Origin: Flavimaribacter sp024343425
Lineage (GTDB): Bacteria > Pseudomonadota > Alphaproteobacteria > Rhizobiales > Rhizobiaceae
Reading direction: 5' to 3'
Length of the DNA stretch: 64,000 nucleotides
NCBI GenBank assembly: GCA_965227645.1
Contig: OZ245773.1
Location: forward strand, 1,922,001 to 1,986,000
Shown one piece after another: positions 43,551 through 52,062 of the stretch. Made by a program: the position numbers and the translations under genes. A model generated the notes under the pieces. It saw only the letters and a list, made by a program, of their open reading frames with translations, ran no database searches and was not told the DNA's origin. Within the stretch, counting starts at the first letter, position 1. Each line of letters begins with the position of its first letter.

Positions 43551-43586
43551 ATAGGAAACACGGGATTACCCGTATTGGAGAATAAA

Positions 43587-44588
43587 ATGAACACAACTGT
43601 ATCCGAGAAGAACTACAGCCTCGACGAGCTGAACAAGGAAACGACGTTCGGCGGCGCGGGCTCTGAAAAGATACGCGACATTCCCCGCATCGATCTGTCG
43701 GATTTTGACGCCCGAAAGGCCGAAATCGCCGATGCGCTCTGGTCGGCGTCGACCGACATCGGCTTTTTCCAGCTTGTCAATCACGGCATTCCCCAGGACA
43801 TGATCGACGGCGCCTTCGAGGCTTCGGAAGCCTTCTTTACGCTTCCGGAAGAGGTCAAGGCGCGTTTTCCGCTTTTATCCGGCACGAATGCCGGCTGGGA
43901 ATACAAGGCGCAGGTGCGCCCGTCGACCGGCACGGCGGATCAGAAGGAATCCTACCAGATCACGCTGCCGCGGATGACGGAGCTGTGGCCGAGCGAAGAA
44001 GAACTGGCCGGCTTCAAGACCACCATGCTCGCTTTTGAAAGGGCCAACTGGGAACTCGGCATGCGGGTTCTGTCCTGCTTCGCCTTGAAGCTTGGTTTCG
44101 TCGAAGATTTCTTCACCGAGCGTCACGATCCGGAATCGCCGGAATATCAAAGCACGCTGCGCCTGCTGCATTATCTCGAACTGGTCAACGCCAAGCCGGA
44201 AGACTTCACGTCCTTCTGGCGCGCCGGCGCCCATACGGATTTCGACTGCCTGACGCTGCTGCATCAGCGGCCGGGGCAGGGCGGTCTGCAACTGTGCCCG
44301 GGCAAGGAATCCAGCGAACTCGCCTGGACCGACGTCCCGCCGCTGCCGGGCGTCGTCACCTGCAATATCGGCGACATGCTGATGCGCTGGAGCGACGACA
44401 AGCTGCAATCGACCCTGCACCGGGTGCGGATGCCGAAACCGGAAGAATCGCGCGGATCGCGCTATTCCATGGCCTTCTTCTGTCAGGCCAACAAGGATGC
44501 GATCATCGAAGGGCCGGAAAAGCACTACGCGCCGATCACTGCGCACGACTATCTCCAGCAACGCATCGCCGCGAACTTCGCGAAGTAG
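43587..44588 (+). CDS. Fe(II)/2-oxoglutarate dioxygenase, isopenicillin N synthase-like (predicted xanthine/urate oxidation)
   Basis: 333 residues. The N-terminal DIOX_N part has IGFFQLVNHGIPQDMIDGAF. The iron triad is His216-x-Asp218 (GAHTDFDCLTLL) and His278 (STLHRVRMP), and the 2-oxoglutarate contact is R292-Y-S294. It thus has every residue needed for activity. Placed directly behind a xanthine/uric acid riboswitch and an importer under the same control, it probably oxidises a purine, perhaps replacing molybdenum xanthine dehydrogenase. The known fungal xanthine dioxygenase XanA belongs to the TauD branch, so this would be a different lineage. The hairpin ACGGG-ATTA-CCCGT (43560-43573) stands just before the GGAG. 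Confidence 0.88.
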   Translation: MNTTVSEKNYSLDELNKETTFGGAGSEKIRDIPRIDLSDFDARKAEIADALWSASTDIGFFQLVNHGIPQDMIDGAFEASEAFFTLPEEVKARFPLLSGTNAGWEYKAQVRPSTGTADQKESYQITLPRMTELWPSEEELAGFKTTMLAFERANWELGMRVLSCFALKLGFVEDFFTERHDPESPEYQSTLRLLHYLELVNAKPEDFTSFWRAGAHTDFDCLTLLHQRPGQGGLQLCPGKESSELAWTDVPPLPGVVTCNIGDMLMRWSDDKLQSTLHRVRMPKPEESRGSRYSMAFFCQANKDAIIEGPEKHYAPITAHDYLQQRIAANFAK

Positions 44589-44593
44589 CAGAT

Positions 44594-44645
44594 CTGAAAA
44601 AAGTCCCGCCTTCCTATCGAAGGCGGGGCAGTCCTGTTTTATTTG
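44594..44645. terminator. Bidirectional intrinsic terminator
   Basis: Perfect 9-bp stem CCCGCCTTC/GAAGGCGGG (44605-44613, 44619-44627) with loop CTATC. On the minus strand it is followed by ACTTTTTTC, a good T-run; on the plus strand by GTTTTATTT after 8 bases. It separates the convergent dioxygenase and GNAT genes. Confidence 0.75.
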
Positions 44646-45253
44646 GTATCTCGTTTCACGAGCAGCACCCAGTTTTCGCCGTCGCAATCCCAGCCGTCTT
44701 CCTTGACGATCGGCCGGCTGTCGGTTTCGACGTAGCCGGTCTTCTCGTAGAGGCGCCGCGCGCCGGTATTGCCGTCGGAAACGATGATGCTCATCGCGCG
44801 TCCACCGGCCATTCGTTCGGCTTCAGCCAGAAGACGCGTTCCGCAGCCCATCCCGCGAAACTCCGGATGGGTCGCCAGCACGTTGACATATTGCGTGCCC
44901 GGGGCAAGGTCTTCCAGTTCCTGCAACGGGACGAACATCGCCGGCATCGTATCGTAATCGATCGGCTCCGGCGTGTCCGTCAGCCGGTAGGTGACCAGGC
45001 ACGCTGCGACATCTCCTCCAACTTCAGCGATCACTGCATTCCTGTAGGTGAATGCGCCCTCGCTGCGGCGGGCCCGAATGCGGCCGAACTCCCACGGGTC
45101 CATGCCGTCTTCGGCGTTCTTTTGCCACACATGATAGGGCATGCCTTCGCCGGCGTAGTTGATCAGGCGAGCCAGATGATCGGCGTCATCCGGCGTCGCC
45201 GGTCTTGTCACGAACGTCCGACGTTGCCGCGACTGATGCGCTGAATCAACCAT
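44639..45253 (-). CDS. GNAT-family N-acetyltransferase
   Basis: 204 residues. The acetyl-CoA motif A is QYVNVLATHPEFRGMGCGTRLL (R/Q-x-x-G-x-G/A form), followed by ARRLYEKTGYVETDSRPIV (motif B). The N-terminal half (RPATPDDADHLARLINYAG) is usual for GNATs. The start ATG at 45253 overlaps the stop of the homocysteine methyltransferase-like gene (TGATG), so the two are coupled. The substrate is unknown. Confidence 0.88.
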   Translation of the reverse strand: MVDSAHQSRQRRTFVTRPATPDDADHLARLINYAGEGMPYHVWQKNAEDGMDPWEFGRIRARRSEGAFTYRNAVIAEVGGDVAACLVTYRLTDTPEPIDYDTMPAMFVPLQELEDLAPGTQYVNVLATHPEFRGMGCGTRLLAEAERMAGGRAMSIIVSDGNTGARRLYEKTGYVETDSRPIVKEDGWDCDGENWVLLVKRDTK

Positions 45254-46215
45254 CACGCAGCCTTTCTGTGCCCGCAACAGGCGTCGTGGATTGCCGCGAT
45301 ATGGCGGATATCCGTGCCGCAACATCCGCCGAACACCATGAGATTTGGCAGCATGTGCATGAGTTCATGGTACTCCTGGCCTAGCTCATGCGGGTCGCCG
45401 GCGTCGAGTTCCTCGGCGTTGTCCAGTTCCGCATGGCTCATTTTGGATGCGTTCGCTCTCAGGCCGCCGATGCGGGACAGCCAGCCGTCGCGATTGCCCA
45501 AAACATCCCTGAAATGGGTCGGATGAGCGCAGTTGATCATGTAGTAGACCGGGTAGTTTCCTGTATCCCTGTCGGTCTGTTCAATGGCGTCTCCGAGCGT
45601 CTGTCCGGTCGGCAATTTTCCGTCCGTCTCGACGGTATAAGCGAGAATGACAGGCATGTCCGCCTTTTTGGCGGCATGCGCTATTCCGAGCGCTTCCTCG
45701 ACATAGTTCATCGTTACGGCCGAGATGACATCGACGCCTGCGTCCGCGAACAGCCTGATCTGCCAGGAGTGGTAGTCACAGGCCTCTTCAACGGACATCA
45801 TTGCGGTAGGGCTGTATCCGTCGCCGCGTGGCCCGAGATTGCCGCTGATGACGAATGGGGATTCGGCGGTCTCGTACGCATCGCGAATGTCCCCAAGCAG
45901 CGCCACGCTGGCAAGATTGGCCTGCTCCAGTTGCGCGGTGGAATATCCCAGAAGCGCGCCCCAGTCTGGGCTCGCCCGCCAGGTCGCGGATTCAAGAACG
46001 AAACCCATCTTTTGCGCCCGCGCCAGTTCGGCGTAGGGACGATAGTAGTTTTTCGTCGCTTCGCGGCCTTCTTCGGTCTTCAGCACATCGAAGGAGGCGA
46101 AATGTGGAAGATCCATTCCTTCAAGAAAGATAAGCGTTGTTTCCAGGCCGCCATCCGTCAGCATGGTCTTGCCCTTCATCTGGGGCAGGCTGTTCTTGTA
46201 TTTTGCGTTCAACAT
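45253..46215 (-). CDS. Homocysteine S-methyltransferase family protein
   Basis: 320 residues. The zinc-binding set is complete: Cys in MINCAHPTHF and the Cys pair in VFGGCCGTDIRHI. The N-terminal TIM-barrel start is LTDGGLETTLIFLEGMDLPH; SGNLGPRGDGY matches the substrate loop. Family members methylate homocysteine from S-methylmethionine, SAM or betaine. AAGGAG 7 bases before ATG 46215 decides the start. No SAM-type riboswitch was recognised upstream. Confidence 0.88.
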   Translation of the reverse strand: MLNAKYKNSLPQMKGKTMLTDGGLETTLIFLEGMDLPHFASFDVLKTEEGREATKNYYRPYAELARAQKMGFVLESATWRASPDWGALLGYSTAQLEQANLASVALLGDIRDAYETAESPFVISGNLGPRGDGYSPTAMMSVEEACDYHSWQIRLFADAGVDVISAVTMNYVEEALGIAHAAKKADMPVILAYTVETDGKLPTGQTLGDAIEQTDRDTGNYPVYYMINCAHPTHFRDVLGNRDGWLSRIGGLRANASKMSHAELDNAEELDAGDPHELGQEYHELMHMLPNLMVFGGCCGTDIRHIAAIHDACCGHRKAA

Positions 46216-46465
46216 GATTGGGCTCCTTGTGGTGTGGCGGTGATATAGCGGGTGACGACCCAAACTTGCAGTGCGATTGCGGTGCAGTTTTCGTGAGCTG
46301 TATTTCCTTTTTTAAAACAATCCTCTGTGAGAATTCGCACCGAACGCGGCTGATCCGCCCTCAAAAAACTGCACCAAAGGTACGGAAAATGGTTTGCGCA
46401 GCGCAGGCTTTGACTTACGCCGCTACTCGCTCCATCAAGACGGATGGTCAGAAAAGGCGGATTGC

Positions 46466-47608
46466 ATGCGTTCATCGGTGATCATTTCGGCGCTTGTCGC
46501 AGTACTGGTTGGTTTCGGAAGTTCAGTCGCGATCATCATCGCGGCGGCGCACGCCGTCGGAGCGACGGAAGCGCAGACGGCCTCATGGATCAGCGGCGCC
46601 TGCGCCGCGACGATGTTTTCCACCGCCGTTCTCAGCATCCGTTTTCGTATCCCGATCGTCGCGGCCTGGTCGACGCCCGGGGCCGCGATGATTGCGACCA
46701 CCACCGGCATCACGCTGCCGGAAGCCGCTGGCGCGTTTATCCTCGCCGCCGCGCTCATCCTGTTGACCGCGGCTTTCCGGCCAATCAACGCGCTGATCGC
46801 CAAGATTCCACAGGCAGTCGCGTCGGCGATGCTCGCCGGCGTTCTGTTTGGATTTGTGGTGGCAGTCTTCGTGCATTTGAACGCCATCCCGCAACTGGTG
46901 CTGCCGATGGTGCTTCTGTTCATCGTGGTTCGAATATTTTCGCCTTCCTGGGCGGTGCTGGCGGTGTTGGCGCTGGGCGTCGTGCTCGTCTATGCGCTCG
47001 GCATGGCCAAGCCTCTGGAGGAACTGCGCCTTTCGACATTCGAGATCATAGTTCCCGAATTCAACGTCTCGGTGCTGATCGGTCTCGGATTGCCGCTTTA
47101 TCTTGTTACGATGGCGTCGCAGAACCTGCCTGGTTTCGCGGTTCTGCGCTCTGCAGGCTACGAAGCGCCGACGCGCGCGATCCTCGCGGTGACGGGATTT
47201 GGGTCGCTCGTGACCGCAGCTTTCGGCGCGCACACGACGAACCTGGCCGCAATCACCGCGTCGATCTGCACCGGCGAAGACGCGCATCCGGACAAGGACA
47301 AGAGATGGCTGACCGGCCCTGTCTATGCTGTTGGCTATGCCGTACTGACCCTGATCGGCGCATCGGTGGTGGTTCTGTTCGCCAGCTTCCCGCCAGAGCT
47401 CGTCGCGACGATCGCCGGCATCGCCTTGCTTGGGCCGCTGGTCGGGGCGCTTGGAAACAGTCTGGACAGCCATGGCGACCGTTTCGCGGCGGTCATCACC
47501 TTTGTGGTGACAGCGTCCGGAATGAGCCTTTTCGGCATTGGCGCGGCCTTCTGGGGTCTGCTTGCCGGCATAGCCGTCTATGGTCTGGATCGCCTGCTCA
47601 AGCGGTAG
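46466..47608 (+). CDS. benE: BenE-family benzoate/H+ symporter-like transporter
   Basis: 380 residues, mostly hydrophobic (about 12 helices). Characteristic BenE stretches are ISGACAATMFSTAVLSI, PIVAAWSTPGAAMIATTT, GLPLYLVTMASQNLPGFAVL and AFGAHTTNLAAITASICTG. The family imports benzoate and related acids with protons. No benzoate dioxygenase genes are present, so the substrate is open. The start ATG at 46466 is chosen because the first helix begins right after it; the frame is open to 46394. It is divergent from the methyltransferase. Confidence 0.87.
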   Translation: MRSSVIISALVAVLVGFGSSVAIIIAAAHAVGATEAQTASWISGACAATMFSTAVLSIRFRIPIVAAWSTPGAAMIATTTGITLPEAAGAFILAAALILLTAAFRPINALIAKIPQAVASAMLAGVLFGFVVAVFVHLNAIPQLVLPMVLLFIVVRIFSPSWAVLAVLALGVVLVYALGMAKPLEELRLSTFEIIVPEFNVSVLIGLGLPLYLVTMASQNLPGFAVLRSAGYEAPTRAILAVTGFGSLVTAAFGAHTTNLAAITASICTGEDAHPDKDKRWLTGPVYAVGYAVLTLIGASVVVLFASFPPELVATIAGIALLGPLVGALGNSLDSHGDRFAAVITFVVTASGMSLFGIGAAFWGLLAGIAVYGLDRLLKR

Positions 47609-47611
47609 TCG

Positions 47612-47974
47612 TCATGTCAGCTCTAGGCCAAGCGCCTTTCGCTGCGCTCGCGTGAGTTTTGCCGCGACAATCCTGTAGGCCGCCTCGATATAGTTTGCGA
47701 TCTCGTCAACGGTAAGGGCGCCCGGATCGCGCACCTGCACCCACTTGGCGCGCGCGAGATAGGGGGCCGGGACGACGCCGTCCTGCTCGCACAGAAGCGT
47801 GTAGGAGAAATCGCTGCATTTGAAACTGACGCCGTCTTTTGTATCCGGGCCCCAGTTCGAGCATATAGCGAAGATCTTGCCGCCGATTTTCCAGACAGAT
47901 GCGCCGCCCCATTGTTCGACGCGGGTCACTGCGGGAAGCGTGGCGCAGAACCGGTCGAACTCGTCGCGGGTCAT
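47612..47974 (-). CDS. MmcQ/YjbR-family protein
   Basis: 120 residues with the CyaY-like YjbR fold pattern: TRDEFDRFCATLPAVTRVEQ, WKIGGKIFAI, FKCSDFSYTLLCEQDGVVP and a late helix AYRIVAAKLTRAQRKALGL. Members bind DNA weakly or have no known role. It follows the FAD oxidoreductase by 7 bases and could be the last gene of that operon, but a functional link is not evident. Confidence 0.85.
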   Translation of the reverse strand: MTRDEFDRFCATLPAVTRVEQWGGASVWKIGGKIFAICSNWGPDTKDGVSFKCSDFSYTLLCEQDGVVPAPYLARAKWVQVRDPGALTVDEIANYIEAAYRIVAAKLTRAQRKALGLELT

Positions 47975-47981
47975 GACGGGA

Positions 47982-49259
47982 TCACAGCAAGGCGCCGCGC
48001 TCGGCCAATGCCTTGTGTACGGCCTGCGCTGTCGCGGGTTTGGCCGATGATGCGCTCAAAGCCGCAGCTGTGCCGGCGGCCTCGCCGGTGGCGAACGCCG
48101 TGCCCATGACCCGGATCGAGCCATAGGCTCTGCCGTCGGCGCCGATGGTGCGTCCGGCGTACCAGAGATTGTCGAGGCCATCGGCCGTAATCGCGTCAAG
48201 CGGCACGTGGCAATAGCCGGCGCCGCCCACGGAATGATAGATCGGTTTGCCGGCTTCGCCGTGCAACTCGATGGGCCAGGCGGCGCGCGCAATCGGAAAG
48301 TCGCATGTGCGACCGCTGACGACGTCGTCAAACGTCATGCGATAACGCGCCTTCGGGTGGCGGCTTTCCCGGATGCCGATCTGCGGCCCGGTCTGCGCCA
48401 GATAGGCGTCCTCGAAACCGCCTACGTGATCGCGGAGAGCACGAACGAGCCCGTGCGCCATGACGCGGCCCTGTTGCTCGGCGCGTGTGAAGGAACTGGA
48501 GCTCAGATCCTCGATCGGAAGGTCGACGGTCAGCCACCAGAAATCATCGGAGCCGGGCACGCGGGTGTAGATGCCGCCGTCGCTACGATTGATCTTCAGA
48601 TCGCTCGTCTCGTTGTATTTTTCCGTCGTCGCAATGATGACCTGCCGGTCGATCCGTGTTCCGGGCGCAAGTCCGCCAATTCTCAGCGGCATGGTGACGG
48701 CCTGAAGATGGCCGTTATCGTCGCCGGTCTGGCAATCGACGCCGGCGAGCAGCGCAAGATTGGCGTCGCCGCTCGCGTCCACGAAGGCGTTTGCGATAAC
48801 GCGCCTGCGTCCGTCCATCCCGGCGAGCATGACCGATTCCAGGTGGTGGCCGGTGCGGGAAACCGAGGCGACGCGGGTGTGGAGCAGAACGTCGATGCCG
48901 TGCTCGGCGCAAATGCGGTCGAGCGACAGCTTCAGCACTTCCGGATCGAGAAGGATGATCCAGTTGCCGGTGGTCGGAGACCGGTAGGGTTTCGCGTCGA
49001 GCCCATGGCGGCGCAATTCCTCAAGCACCAGTTCGCCAGCGCCTGCGACCGCCTGAACAGGCTCAGGGGCCTGCTGAAAGAAGCCGCAATAGGCAAGCAC
49101 CTGCGCATTGGTCGCGGCGCCTCCGAGGAAGCCGTATTTCTCCACGAGACACACCTTGGCGCCAGTAAGGGCCGCCCCGATAGCCGCGCCGACGCCAGCG
49201 GCTCCGCCGCCGGCGACAACCACGTCATAGTCGGGCTGCCAGCTTTCGTCGGAAGACAA
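47982..49259 (-). CDS. FAD-dependent oxidoreductase (FAD_oxidored family)
   Basis: 425 residues. The N-terminal motif DVVVAGGGAAGVGAAIGAAL with EKYGFLGGAATNAQ is typical of this family; AFVDASGDANLALLAG and the C-terminal WYAGRTIGADGRAYGSIRVM contact FAD. The start appears to be TTG at 49259 with AGGAG 9 bases before it. It lies directly after the ABC permease (12-base gap) and is surely in that operon. It may oxidise the imported compound; the substrate is unknown. Confidence 0.86.
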   Translation of the reverse strand: MSSDESWQPDYDVVVAGGGAAGVGAAIGAALTGAKVCLVEKYGFLGGAATNAQVLAYCGFFQQAPEPVQAVAGAGELVLEELRRHGLDAKPYRSPTTGNWIILLDPEVLKLSLDRICAEHGIDVLLHTRVASVSRTGHHLESVMLAGMDGRRRVIANAFVDASGDANLALLAGVDCQTGDDNGHLQAVTMPLRIGGLAPGTRIDRQVIIATTEKYNETSDLKINRSDGGIYTRVPGSDDFWWLTVDLPIEDLSSSSFTRAEQQGRVMAHGLVRALRDHVGGFEDAYLAQTGPQIGIRESRHPKARYRMTFDDVVSGRTCDFPIARAAWPIELHGEAGKPIYHSVGGAGYCHVPLDAITADGLDNLWYAGRTIGADGRAYGSIRVMGTAFATGEAAGTAAALSASSAKPATAQAVHKALAERGALL

Positions 49260-49271
49260 TCGATAAAACTC

Positions 49272-50111
49272 CTATCTACGCCAGCGCAGGAAGTACTGTT
49301 CGGCGAGCGAAATCAGGTAGCTGACAATCAGCCCCAGGATCGAAAGCAGGATGACGCCCGCGATAAGCTGATCGGTGGACATCAGGTTGCCTGCAAGCAG
49401 AACATAGGCGCCGATGCCGTATTCCGCGCCGATCATTTCGGCCGCCACCAGCAGAATGATCGAAATGGACGCCGAGATGCGCATGCCGTTGAGAATGGCG
49501 GGCAGGGCGCTCGGGAAGATGATCTTGCGAATGATCGACCAGCGCGACAGGTTGAAACTCTGTCCCATGTTGATCAGCGACCGGTCGACGGCGTCGATCC
49601 CGCCATAGGTGGCGATGACCGTCGGGAAAAACGATCCGAAGAGGATTGTTGCAATCTTCGATCCCTCGCCAATGCCGAACCAGATGATGAACAGCGGAAG
49701 CAGCGCGATTTTCGGTATCGGAAAGATAGCGGCGACCAGCGGCCGCAGAGCCGCGCGCGGGTAGGACCAGAGTCCGATCAGCGCGCCGGCGGCGAGACCC
49801 AGGATGGTGCCGCAGGTAAAGCCGATGATGAGCCGGTAGAGAGAAGCGCTGAGATGTTTCCACAGCAGGCCGCTCTGGACGAGGTCTTTCAGCGCTTGAA
49901 AAACTTCCGAGGGCGACGGCAATACAATCGGTGGAATCAAGCCGAAATGGCTTCCGATTTCCCAGATGACAACCAGGACGAGGAAAACGATCGGCGCCAT
50001 GAACGCGCGTGGCTTCGGCGAGAAACCGCCGCCGCGATAGCGGACTTTTCGGGTTTCATCATCCTGGGAGGGCGTCACGACATCATCGCGGCGCTGCGCA
50101 AGATCAGACAT
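49272..50111 (-). CDS. ABC transporter permease (SsuC/TauC-type)
   Basis: 279 residues with six predicted helices (APIVFLVLVVIWEIGSHFGL first). SGLLWKHLSASLYRLIIGF and the EAA region around SFNLSRWSIIRKIIFPSALP are standard for nitrate/sulfonate-type permeases. It overlaps the ATPase gene by 8 bases. A basic N-terminal tail of about 30 residues precedes the first helix. Confidence 0.91.
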   Translation of the reverse strand: MSDLAQRRDDVVTPSQDDETRKVRYRGGGFSPKPRAFMAPIVFLVLVVIWEIGSHFGLIPPIVLPSPSEVFQALKDLVQSGLLWKHLSASLYRLIIGFTCGTILGLAAGALIGLWSYPRAALRPLVAAIFPIPKIALLPLFIIWFGIGEGSKIATILFGSFFPTVIATYGGIDAVDRSLINMGQSFNLSRWSIIRKIIFPSALPAILNGMRISASISIILLVAAEMIGAEYGIGAYVLLAGNLMSTDQLIAGVILLSILGLIVSYLISLAEQYFLRWRR

Positions 50112-50871
50112 CCGCCAACTCCCTGTCCGCTGAAAGCGCTTCTTCGCGCATCATTTCCCACAACTGATCCTGGATCTCGATCAGTTCCGGACTGCCATGC
50201 TGTCTCTCGCCGATTGGAACCGGTATCTCGACGACATTCCTGATAACGCCGGGACGACGCGACAGCACAATGATCTTGTGACCGAGCGCGACAGCTTCAG
50301 CCAGATTGTGCGTGACATAGCAGGCGGTGAATGCTTCGCGCTGCCACAGCGCGACAAAATCGTCCATCAGCAATTCACGCGTCTGGCTGTCGAGCGCCGA
50401 TAGCGGCTCGTCCATCAGCAGAACCGCCGGGTTGACGGCCAGAGCGCGGGCGATGGCCACACGCTGTTTCATGCCGCCGGAAAGCTGACGCGGATAGGCG
50501 TTCGCGAATTCCGTCAAACGAGTGCGTTCAAGAACGTTTTCAATCCGCTCGCGGACCTGGTCCGCGCTGAGTTTGTGTTCTTCCAGGACCAGCGAGATAT
50601 TGCCCCATGCCGTGCGCCAGGGCAGCAGCGCGAAATCCTGGAAGATATAGGTCAGAGGGTTGAGACTGTCGGCCGGAGGATCACCAATCTGGTAAACGCC
50701 TCCGGAAGTCGGCTGTTCCAGGCCGCCGATCATTCTCAGAAGTGTGGACTTGCCGCACCCGGATGGGCCCACGATACAGACGATTTGGCCACTGCGAATC
50801 TCCAGACTGATCGATTTCAGCACTTCGAGATCGTTGTATTTGTGGCTCAGATTCCTGATTTCGAGGTCCAC
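50104..50871 (-). CDS. ABC transporter ATPase (SsuB/TauB-type)
   Basis: 255 residues. Walker A GPSGCGKSTLLRMI, Q-loop TYIFQDFALLPWRTAWGN, signature LSGGMKQRVAIARAL, Walker B VLLMDEPLSALDSQTRE and the H-loop CYVTHNLAEA are present. The start is GTG at 50871. It lies 27 bases after the binding-protein gene and belongs with the permease downstream. Confidence 0.92.
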   Translation of the reverse strand: MDLEIRNLSHKYNDLEVLKSISLEIRSGQIVCIVGPSGCGKSTLLRMIGGLEQPTSGGVYQIGDPPADSLNPLTYIFQDFALLPWRTAWGNISLVLEEHKLSADQVRERIENVLERTRLTEFANAYPRQLSGGMKQRVAIARALAVNPAVLLMDEPLSALDSQTRELLMDDFVALWQREAFTACYVTHNLAEAVALGHKIIVLSRRPGVIRNVVEIPVPIGERQHGSPELIEIQDQLWEMMREEALSADRELADV

Positions 50872-50898
50872 GGGCCGGCAAGCTCCCTGTCAGGCTGG

Positions 50899-51933
50899 TC
50901 AGTAGGTTTCGACGAAGCTTGGATCGACCAACATCTCGATCGTCAGCGACGGGGAAACCAGACCGGCGTCCTGGAACCATTTCATCTGCTTTTGAGCGTC
51001 AGTCAGGTCCAGCGATGCATTGTCGTTCAGGTTCATGGCGCCATTCTGGATGGAGGGCGCAGCCTTTTCATAAGGGCGATCCTGGTAGACATATTTGTGA
51101 ATCATCTTCGTCATGTCTTCCAGTTCCTGCGGGTCGGCGTCTTCAGCCAGCATCACGCGATTGAAATCCGCAATGCCTCTTGCATATGCCTTGACGAACC
51201 GCTCGACCATGTCGCGGCGCTCTTCGGTGTTTTTCGTTGACGTAAAGAGAGCCGAAATCTGGTATTCCGCATAGTCGTAGAGCCAGCCAAGCATCTTGGC
51301 GTCGCCGTTTTCAACCAGCGGCTTGGCGATGTGGGGCACCATGATCATGGAGTCGACCTGTCCGCTCTTCAGCGCGCCGATCATGGAGCCTACCTTCTGC
51401 AGGGGCACCAGTTTCAGCTCATCGATCGAGTAGCCGGATTTTTCCGCGATGCGCGCGGCCATGTAGTGGAACGTCGAGCCGACCTGAGTCATCGCCACGG
51501 AATGGCCCTTCAGCTTGTCGACGGAATCCAGCCCGTTGTCGTAGGCGTTGTTCGAAGCAAGGATCATCATGCCGTCAACGCCGATCTTTTCATGAAGCAC
51601 GCCGGCGACGACCTTCACCGATCCCTTTTCGGCGAGGTTCATCAGACCGCCGGTCAGGCCGGCGATGCCGAAATCGGCGTCGCCCGCAGCCACCGCGACG
51701 GCGATCGGCTGGGCCGCCTGGAAGAACTTGAACTCGACATCGAGCCCTTCGTCCTTGAAGTAGCCCTTCTCGTAGGCAATGAAGCCTGCCGAGTGGGACG
51801 TGAAGCGCAATGCGCCCACAACGACCTTGTCGTCCGCCTGCGCGTAAGCAGTGGAAACGATCGTGGCCGCAGCAACAGTCACTGCGAGAGTGGCGCGCCG
51901 CAGGAGCGCGGGAATTTCAAGAAATCTTTTCAT
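50899..51933 (-). CDS. ABC transporter substrate-binding protein (SsuA/NMT1-type)
   Basis: 344 residues with a signal peptide (cleavage near AYAQA, about residue 31). The fold is shown by VGALRFTSHSAGFIAYEKGY, AAGDADFGIAGLTGG and VGSTFHYMAARIAEKSGY. The ligand is unknown. GAGGAGG sits 5 bases before ATG 51933; an adjacent ATG at 51936 is less well spaced. Its leader carries a CCACGG/CCGTGG hairpin but no NMT1-motif RNA. Confidence 0.9.
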   Translation of the reverse strand: MKRFLEIPALLRRATLAVTVAAATIVSTAYAQADDKVVVGALRFTSHSAGFIAYEKGYFKDEGLDVEFKFFQAAQPIAVAVAAGDADFGIAGLTGGLMNLAEKGSVKVVAGVLHEKIGVDGMMILASNNAYDNGLDSVDKLKGHSVAMTQVGSTFHYMAARIAEKSGYSIDELKLVPLQKVGSMIGALKSGQVDSMIMVPHIAKPLVENGDAKMLGWLYDYAEYQISALFTSTKNTEERRDMVERFVKAYARGIADFNRVMLAEDADPQELEDMTKMIHKYVYQDRPYEKAAPSIQNGAMNLNDNASLDLTDAQKQMKWFQDAGLVSPSLTIEMLVDPSFVETY

Positions 51934-52062
51934 CATATCCTCCTCAGGAAAGCCCACGGTCTGTGCCGTGAGCCGTGGCGGGACTTTGGTTGACGCCGTT
52001 GTTATTTGGTAGGCAAGTCTGCTGTCAAAGCAATAGCCTCAAGCTATGGGTGGCTTAGACCA

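Noticed and set aside
46216..46330. Possible SAM-type riboswitch before the homocysteine methyltransferase-like gene
   Set aside because: The minus-strand leader was compared from memory with SAM-II and SAH motifs; neither the conserved loop bases nor the pseudoknot pattern was found.
48207..50243. 678-codon open frame on the plus strand
   Set aside because: It lies antisense to the FAD oxidoreductase and the ABC permease, both with clear motifs. Its translation is rich in Arg, Asp, Gln and His without any family motif, as expected from the reverse of G+C-rich coding DNA.
51934..52062. Possible third NMT1-motif RNA before the SsuA-type binding protein
   Set aside because: The minus-strand leader lacks the GAAGC-GTCA and CATTGCTC blocks; only an ordinary CCACGG/CCGTGG hairpin is present.
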